A stretch of 9,512 nucleotides of DNA from Candidatus Parcubacteria bacterium (lineage in GTDB: Bacteria; Patescibacteriota; Minisyncoccia; Phycocordibacterales; CAIZLB01). The stretch lies in contig JACMMR010000048.1 of assembly GCA_014378965.1 (NCBI GenBank), positions 1-9,512 of the forward strand, read 5' to 3'. The notes beneath the pieces are model-generated. The model saw only the letters and a list, made by a program, of their open reading frames with translations. It did no database searches and was not told the origin of the DNA. This document shows positions 5,427 to 9,512 of this stretch, one piece after another; within the stretch, counting starts at the first letter, position 1, and every line of letters begins with the position of its first letter. A program made the translations under genes and the position numbers.

Positions 5427-5500
5427 ACTTTATCTTTTCTCTGGGAAAAATTTAGGATTTCTTTATGAGAACTTGAGGGTTGTTTTTGTAAAATCAAATC
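5427..5500 (+). repeat. 74-bp direct repeat, copy 2: EVE tail remnant plus toxin promoter
   Basis: This copy lies 802 bp downstream of copy 1 (4625-4698). The first part preserves an EVE-like end (YFIFSLGKI then TAG, against NFIVSLVKV then TAG), although there is no EVE gene in front of it. The second part is the promoter of the PemK-type gene. Carrying along a useless gene tail is a direct sign of duplication. Confidence 0.8.
5489..5494 (+). promoter_or_regulatory. Putative -10 box (TAAAAT) of the PemK-type toxin gene
   Basis: TAAAAT ends 6 nt before the ATG at 5501, the same offset as before the genes at 4198 and 4699. It lies in the duplicated promoter segment. No standard -35 is visible at 16-18 bp. 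A leaderless transcript is predicted. Confidence 0.45.
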
Positions 5501-5899
5501 ATGAATAACAAAAATTATGATGAATGGAACATTCTGAAGAAAAAGATAAATTACTATCGTAATTTAAATCATCCTAAAATAAGAGAGATTTGGTGGGTTA
5601 ATTTGGGTTTAAATATAGGAACCGAGATATATGGAAAGGGTTTAAAATATGTCAGACCTGTCTTAGTTATAAAAGTAAATAATAATAATTTTATTGGATT
5701 ACCTTTGTCGTCAAAGATCAGAAAGGATCAAGGAAGAATTACTATAAAAACATTTGACAATGTTTATCATTCTGTAATCTTAAATCAAATTAAAGTATTT
5801 GATAACAAAAGATTAGTAAATAGAAAATACATCTTATCTAAAAATATGTTTAAGAAAATAATCCGTAGACTTAGAAACATGATAACCGCAAATGGTTAG
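5501..5899 (+). CDS. PemK/MazF-family toxin (predicted mRNA endoribonuclease)
   Basis: MazF/PemK toxins cleave mRNA at short sequence motifs and arrest growth. The 132-residue product shows the family core: REIWWVNLG (28-36), GTE..GKG, the RPVLVIKV strand (52-59, with the conserved Arg-Pro), GLPLSSK (66-72) and ILNQIKVFDNKRL (93-105, with the conserved Gln and the D..RL end). A charged N-terminal extension (about 1-27) and a basic C-terminal helix (KKIIRRLRNM) flank it. I recall this extended form from Parcubacteria genomes. No antitoxin gene (MazE/PemI-like DNA-binding protein) lies upstream or downstream. The only adjacent candidate regulator is the antisense RNA at 5875-5945, whose hairpin covers the last codons and stop. 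The gene is very AT-rich (10 G+C in the 60 bases from 5641). The start is fixed by the duplicated promoter. Confidence 0.88.
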   Translation: MNNKNYDEWNILKKKINYYRNLNHPKIREIWWVNLGLNIGTEIYGKGLKYVRPVLVIKVNNNNFIGLPLSSKIRKDQGRITIKTFDNVYHSVILNQIKVFDNKRLVNRKYILSKNMFKKIIRRLRNMITANG

Positions 5900-5945
5900 T
5901 TTGCGGTTATAGGCCCGAAGGCTGAGGAGCATAAGCTCAACTCGT
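5875..5945 (-). ncRNA. Predicted antisense RNA 3, about 71 nt, opposite the PemK toxin 3' end
   Basis: The promoter at 5952-5979 would start transcription near 5945. Three hairpins follow: GAG-UU-GAGC / GCUC-CUC (about 5923-5942), GCC-UUCG-GGC (5913-5922), and an 11-bp stem (5882-5892 with 5900-5910) around a 7-nt loop. The third overlaps the last six codons and stop of the toxin gene. The run after the stem is only UUUCU, so termination is weaker than in copy 1 and the RNA may extend further into the toxin gene. A frame from an ATG at 5932 runs past the hairpin; copy 1 has no equivalent ATG, so an RNA role is more likely. An antitoxin function is inferred. Confidence 0.6.
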
Positions 5946-5951
5946 ACCTAC

Positions 5952-5979
5952 ATTGTATCAAATTATCTTTTGCTGTCAA
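5952..5979 (-). promoter_or_regulatory. Promoter of antisense RNA 3 (TTGACA-16-TACAAT)
   Basis: Read leftward, a perfect TTGACA (5979-5974) and TACAAT (5957-5952, one base off) are separated by 16 bp. Its -35 lies 6 bp from the dnaX -10 on the other strand, so the two promoters are divergent and nearly overlapping. Confidence 0.8.
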
Positions 5980-5982
5980 ATT

Positions 5983-5991
5983 TGGTATAAT
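5983..5991 (+). promoter_or_regulatory. Extended -10 promoter of dnaX (TGGTATAAT)
   Basis: A perfect TATAAT (5986-5991) with the TGn extension ends 9 nt before the ATG at 6001. There is no recognisable -35, as is common for extended -10 promoters. The predicted leader is 0-3 nt. Confidence 0.65.
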
Positions 5992-6000
5992 ACTCATCAT

Positions 6001-6924
6001 ATGTCAGAACACACATCGTTATACCGAAAATATCGACCTTCTAATTTCTCAGAAGTTCTCGGGCAAGATCATATTATTTCAGTACTGCAAAAGGCTATTG
6101 AAAGTAAAAATCCCAACCATGCTTATATATTCACAGGTTCAAGAGGTATTGGAAAGACCTCTGTGGCGCGCATATTTGCTCGAGAACTTGGTGTGAGTGA
6201 AGCTGATATTTATGAGATAGACTCTGCCTCATATACTGGGGTTGATAATATCAGAGAGCTTATTGAAAGCGCTACTGTGCTACCGATGCAGTCACCATAT
6301 AAAGTGTATATCCTCGATGAAGTGCACATGCTTTCAAAAAACGCCTTCAATGCATTTCTTAAAGGATTAGAAGAACCACCAAAGCATGTTATCTATATAT
6401 TAGCGACGACGGAGTTGAACAAACTTCTGGATACGATTATTTCTCGTTGTGAAGTACATAATTTTAAAAAGCCATCTATCGAGATACTTTCTCAAGTTGT
6501 CAAGGATGTTGTCAAGAAAGAAGGATTGTCTATTGATGATGAATCGACGAAACTTATTGCGATGAGTGGAGATGAATCGTTTAGAGATACGCTGTCTGTA
6601 TTACAAAAAGTTATTGCAAGTGTAGATAGTAATAAAATAGAAAACATCGAGCACATTTTAAATATACCGGATGTGAGTTTGATTGATGAAATTATTGAGA
6701 AAAATATAAAAGGGGAGACAGTGTTTGAAAATATAGATAAGCTAAAAGAAAATAATGCTGATGGAAAAATAGTGTATGATTTATTTATGGATAGACTGCG
6801 AACGAAGCTCCGAGAGGGAAAAGATAAGGAGAAGGTTCTGGTCCTGTTTGGTAAGGCGTTGGAAAATTACCGGCATGTGAGATTTGTGGATGCGTTTTTG
6901 GTGTTAGAGGTGGTCTGTGGGTAA
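6001..6924 (+). CDS. dnaX: DNA polymerase III subunit gamma (short DnaX, no zinc module)
   Basis: DnaX is the AAA+ motor of the clamp loader, which places the sliding clamp on DNA. The 307-residue product begins MSEHTSLYRKYRPSNFSEVLGQ, the family's N-terminus. It shows Walker A GSRGIGKT (46-53), Walker B VYILDEVHM (102-110), the TTE sensor (136-138), the SRC arginine-finger motif (148-150) and a GDESFRD sensor-2 region (190-196). The Cys4 zinc module that normally follows Walker A is absent: after VARIFARELG the chain passes straight to VSEADIYEIDSAS. I recall such zinc-less DnaX from Parcubacteria. It stops after the third domain, so it corresponds to gamma and not tau and lacks the polymerase- and helicase-binding tail. 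The upstream TTG-type start at 5953 is rejected in favour of this ATG. The 6937 gene follows after 12 bp, probably in one transcript. Confidence 0.93.
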   Translation: MSEHTSLYRKYRPSNFSEVLGQDHIISVLQKAIESKNPNHAYIFTGSRGIGKTSVARIFARELGVSEADIYEIDSASYTGVDNIRELIESATVLPMQSPYKVYILDEVHMLSKNAFNAFLKGLEEPPKHVIYILATTELNKLLDTIISRCEVHNFKKPSIEILSQVVKDVVKKEGLSIDDESTKLIAMSGDESFRDTLSVLQKVIASVDSNKIENIEHILNIPDVSLIDEIIEKNIKGETVFENIDKLKENNADGKIVYDLFMDRLRTKLREGKDKEKVLVLFGKALENYRHVRFVDAFLVLEVVCG

Positions 6925-6936
6925 AAAATAAAATTT

Positions 6937-7989
6937 ATGAATCAAGAAAAAATACAAATCCCAAATCAAGAAAATATGGAGCAAGATCCACTCCCAATTC
7001 TTGAGACAGTTCATAATAGTTTAGAAAGACAACAAAATGAATCTAGTCATGACTATTTAGTCCGTGCGGCTGAATCTATAGCTGAGGTACTTAAAAAAGG
7101 TAAAGGTATTTTGTTTGATTCTGCTCGAGTAAAAGAAAGTGATTTATCAAAAGAGATAATTACACAGATAGAAACTGTGATGTTACATGCATCAGAAAAA
7201 AAAGAAGAACGGTATGATTCAGCTAAAAATAAACAGACCCTTATAGGGATTGAAAATGCAATAAGTTTTCACGGTAAGACTGGTCTAGAAAGCAGTGAAG
7301 ATTTTGATAAAACTCAGCGAAGTAGAGGTTTTTTTGAGCAAAAGCCAGGTACAGGAGCGGCTTCTCGAGAGACGTATTGGAATACATTATTTTTTCCATA
7401 CAATACTGAATCCACGAGAGAGTTTGCAAAACAAGATTTGGATGAAAAGACAATAGTATTATTAGGTGGAGGACGGAGTGAATTAAAACAAGAACTCAGT
7501 AAATATGATATACATCCAAAAGAAATTATAAATGTTGACCCATTCGTTGAAGACGTTAAAGAAGGGGCTGATTATGTTGTACATATGAGTGCCTCTGATC
7601 ACGGTCTGGTTGAAAAATTAAAAGAGAATGGAATTGAAAATGTTGATGAGGTTTGGGCAGAGTATTCTGTTCCAGCATATTTGGAAAATCCAGCTGACAT
7701 ATCACAACTTTTGGAAAATATTGATACCATATTGGCACCAGGTGGATCTGCTCGGATCTGGCCACTTCAAGTTGGAGGAGGAGGGAGTAATGAAGAGATG
7801 TCTGTACGTAAGGAGGCGTTTATGGAAAGTTTAAGAAAACTTGATGAAAAAAAATATAATATTGTTACATACAAGTCTGTTGGGAGAGAAGGAATTATTT
7901 TAAAAAAATATAATAAGACTAAAGCAGAATTACATCAGGAAATTAAAAAAAATAGAATTGATGAGGTGAGAAGTAGTTTAGAAATATAA
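6937..7989 (+). CDS. Protein with methyltransferase-like Rossmann core, specific function unknown
   Basis: The product has 350 residues with no signal peptide. Residues about 1-150 are charged and helix-prone. From about 171 a class I methyltransferase-like pattern appears: KTIVLLGGGRSEL (171-183, motif I, nucleotide-binding glycines), IINVDPFVED (198-207, motif II with the acidic residue), VDEVWAEYSVPAYL (236-249, motif IV position) and DTILAPGGSARIWPL (263-277, the post-motif strand and PGG turn). A Lys-rich C-terminal tail follows. The substrate is unknown; a SAM-binding enzyme is likely but motif I is atypical (GGGR where GxGxG is usual), so it may be a degenerate or non-catalytic relative. 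It lies 12 bp after dnaX, likely in the same operon, and ends at a bidirectional terminator. Confidence 0.75.
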   Translation: MNQEKIQIPNQENMEQDPLPILETVHNSLERQQNESSHDYLVRAAESIAEVLKKGKGILFDSARVKESDLSKEIITQIETVMLHASEKKEERYDSAKNKQTLIGIENAISFHGKTGLESSEDFDKTQRSRGFFEQKPGTGAASRETYWNTLFFPYNTESTREFAKQDLDEKTIVLLGGGRSELKQELSKYDIHPKEIINVDPFVEDVKEGADYVVHMSASDHGLVEKLKENGIENVDEVWAEYSVPAYLENPADISQLLENIDTILAPGGSARIWPLQVGGGGSNEEMSVRKEAFMESLRKLDEKKYNIVTYKSVGREGIILKKYNKTKAELHQEIKKNRIDEVRSSLEI

Positions 7990-8000
7990 AATAATTCTTA

Positions 8001-8036
8001 AAAAAATAACCACCCGATATGGATGGCCATTTTTTT
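8001..8036. terminator. Bidirectional intrinsic terminator between the 6937 gene and rnj
   Basis: CCACCC (8010-8015) pairs with GGATGG (8021-8026) around a 5-nt loop, with A-rich sequence on the left and T7 (8030-8036) on the right. Read rightward it has one C.A mismatch and a T7 run. Read leftward the mismatch becomes G.U, two further G.U pairs can extend it, and a T-run (complement of 8001-8006) follows. It serves both convergent genes. Confidence 0.8.
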
Positions 8037-8050
8037 ATTTATTAAAACCC

Positions 8051-9512
8051 TTACGCAAACAATATCACCGGAATAATAATAGGTCTTTTGGCAGTCTCAC
8101 GAAATATAAACTTACCCAAAGTATCCGTTACCACATCCTTCACATAATCAAGGTCAGGTTGATTTCTCGTATCGTACACCGCCTTCTCGATCGTAGTGCG
8201 AACTGTCGTTCTGATCTCTCTCAACAGTTCTTGTGATTCTCTTAAGTACACAGAACCTCTTGAGATGATGTCCGGTGATTTTATCAATCTTCCTGACATT
8301 GGATTCAGCATGGCAACAACCACGAAGATTCCGTCTTCCGCCAATATCTGTCGATCTCTTAGAACCACGTCTTGGATATCTCCAACCGTAAATCCATCAA
8401 CGATCACAACATTGTCCGGCGCCTTCACAGGAAGCTTCACAAACTTAGTTCCTTTATCTTGGATCTCCAGAATATTACAGTCATCAGGAATGATGATATT
8501 TTCTCTTGGCATACCAAGTTGCATTGCAAGATCAGCATGTAGTTTTACATGATAGTGATGACCGTGCATTGGCATAAAGAACTTTGGATTTAGTTTTTTA
8601 TGTAACCACTCTATCTCTCCTCGGTTAGCGTGACCTGTAGCATGAATAAACACATCAGATGATCTATAGTGAATAATCTTCGCTCCGTTTCGAGCAATAT
8701 TATCTTTCATTTTCTGTACAGCTTTTTCATTACCTGGAATGATGGATGATGAAAGTAAAACAGTATCTCTTTCATTTATCTGAACATATTTATGTTGTTT
8801 TTCAGAAATACGCATAAGTGCTGAATATGCATCTCCTTGTCCTCCAGTTGCCAAGATAACAATCTTGTCCGGCGAATAGTTCACCATATCAGGTGCATTG
8901 ATCACAGTACTTTTATTTATTTTTAAAAGACCTGCTTGAATCATAATATCGATATTATTTTTAAGTGAACGTCCTTCGATCACCATCTTCTTTCCATTTA
9001 GTTCACAGGCTTCAGCAATCTTTGCTATACGGAAAAAATGTGAGGCAAACATTCCAACAATTAGTCTGCCTTTGATACTTTTAACGATCTCAGCTAAGTT
9101 GTCATGCACTACAGATTCAGGTGTAGAGAATCCTGGGTTTTCGATGTTTGTTGATTCGCCTAATAAAAGAAGAACATTTTTACCATCAAATACTTTATAG
9201 TTTTCTTCTTCTTCGTCTGTTGGCTTTCCATCAACATGGTCCAGTTTAAAGTCTCCAGGAGTTGTGATCCATCCGTATGGAGTGTCGATAATAATACCCA
9301 TAGAGTCAGGTATAGAGTGAGTAACTCCGTAAAACTTTACAGAAGTTTGCCCAATCATTACACCTTCATTTCCTTCAATAATTTTAAAATCAAGATCTGG
9401 AACATGAGGAAATTCAGCCTGTCGTTTTTTTAACATGAGTGATGTTAAATTACGAGTATAGATTGGTGGCATACCAAGCTTCTCAATAATATATGGAAGG
9501 GCACCGATGTGG
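8051..9512 (-). CDS. rnj: Ribonuclease J, 5' end outside window
   Basis: RNase J is a metallo-beta-lactamase/beta-CASP nuclease that acts as a 5'-3' exonuclease and endonuclease in RNA processing and decay. The visible 486 residues start HIGALPYIIEKL, just after where the HxHxDH metal motif should end, so only a short N-terminal part is missing. Seen in order: TPGDFKLDH (metal-ligand Asp), GESTNIENPG, the beta-CASP segment MFASHFFRIAKIAEAC and EGRSL, LATGGQGDAYSALMRIS, LLSSSIIPGNE, HATGHANRGEIE and MHGHHYHVKLHADLA, then the C-terminal domain ending KRPIIIPVILFA. Two motifs differ from those I know (ATGGQGD where CTGSQGE is usual; MHGHH where VHGE is usual). An internal ATG at 9472 is not the start, because the frame continues to the edge. 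Confidence 0.96.
   Translation of the reverse strand, partial: HIGALPYIIEKLGMPPIYTRNLTSLMLKKRQAEFPHVPDLDFKIIEGNEGVMIGQTSVKFYGVTHSIPDSMGIIIDTPYGWITTPGDFKLDHVDGKPTDEEEENYKVFDGKNVLLLLGESTNIENPGFSTPESVVHDNLAEIVKSIKGRLIVGMFASHFFRIAKIAEACELNGKKMVIEGRSLKNNIDIMIQAGLLKINKSTVINAPDMVNYSPDKIVILATGGQGDAYSALMRISEKQHKYVQINERDTVLLSSSIIPGNEKAVQKMKDNIARNGAKIIHYRSSDVFIHATGHANRGEIEWLHKKLNPKFFMPMHGHHYHVKLHADLAMQLGMPRENIIIPDDCNILEIQDKGTKFVKLPVKAPDNVVIVDGFTVGDIQDVVLRDRQILAEDGIFVVVAMLNPMSGRLIKSPDIISRGSVYLRESQELLREIRTTVRTTIEKAVYDTRNQPDLDYVKDVVTDTLGKFIFRETAKRPIIIPVILFA

Noticed and set aside
4651..5500. Type III (ToxIN-like) toxin-antitoxin
   Set aside because: There are no tandem short RNA repeats before the toxin gene, and the toxin is PemK/MazF-like. 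The 74-bp repeat is a promoter duplication.
5953..6000. dnaX start at TTG 5953
   Set aside because: The extra residues do not match the family and would be encoded by two promoters; ATG 6001 gives the standard MSEHTSLYRKYRP start.

Overview
The window is AT-rich bacterial DNA with compact genes and the standard genetic code: TGA is the stop of the 3148-3495 gene, and I see no in-frame TGA in the conserved genes. Several traits point to Patescibacteria/CPR, probably a Parcubacteria-like lineage. DnaX is short and has no zinc module. A secreted protein combines a peptidoglycan-binding-like domain, a Gly-rich linker and a Cys-containing C-terminal domain. A PemK/MazF toxin is of the type common in those genomes. 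No start codon has a convincing Shine-Dalgarno sequence. The lineage is an inference from gene style, not a measured placement.

Layout. 1-989 (-): enolase, cut by the left edge. 1052-2092 (+): exported peptidoglycan-binding-like protein. 2109-3131 (+): tRNA-dihydrouridine synthase, whose 3' end doubles as the terminator of the convergent membrane-protein gene 3148-3495 (-). 3649-4125 (+): unrecognised and visibly richer in G+C, closed by an intrinsic terminator. 4198-4653 (+): EVE/PUA-like protein. 4699-5950: a toxin-type island. 6001-6924 (+): DnaX. 6937-7989 (+): protein with a methyltransferase-like core. 8001-8036: bidirectional terminator. 8051-9512 (-): ribonuclease J, cut by the right edge.

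The most interesting part is 4625-5991. It holds a candidate toxin gene (4699-5178), the 3' remnant of a PemK-type gene (5269-5313) and an intact PemK/MazF-type toxin (5501-5899). No protein antitoxin is visible. Just downstream of each of these three, on the opposite strand, lies a strong promoter of the form TTGAC(A/T)-16 bp-TAnnAT pointing back into the gene's 3' end. The first drives an RNA that runs into a 10-bp hairpin plus U-tract inside the candidate toxin gene. The other two would drive RNAs of about 71 nt sharing a GCC-UUCG-GGC mini-hairpin and an 11-bp, 7-nt-loop hairpin, whose inner three base pairs differ between copies but stay complementary. A 74-bp segment containing the EVE gene's last codons and the toxin promoter recurs 802 bp downstream, so the island probably arose by tandem duplication. 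My hypothesis is solitary toxins controlled by convergent antisense RNAs. The sequence signals are direct; the regulatory role is inferred.

The flanking genes are housekeeping functions: glycolysis (enolase), tRNA modification (Dus), replication clamp loading (DnaX) and RNA processing/decay (RNase J). Promoters upstream of several + strand genes put a -10-like box 6 to 9 nt before the ATG, which suggests leaderless or near-leaderless mRNAs.
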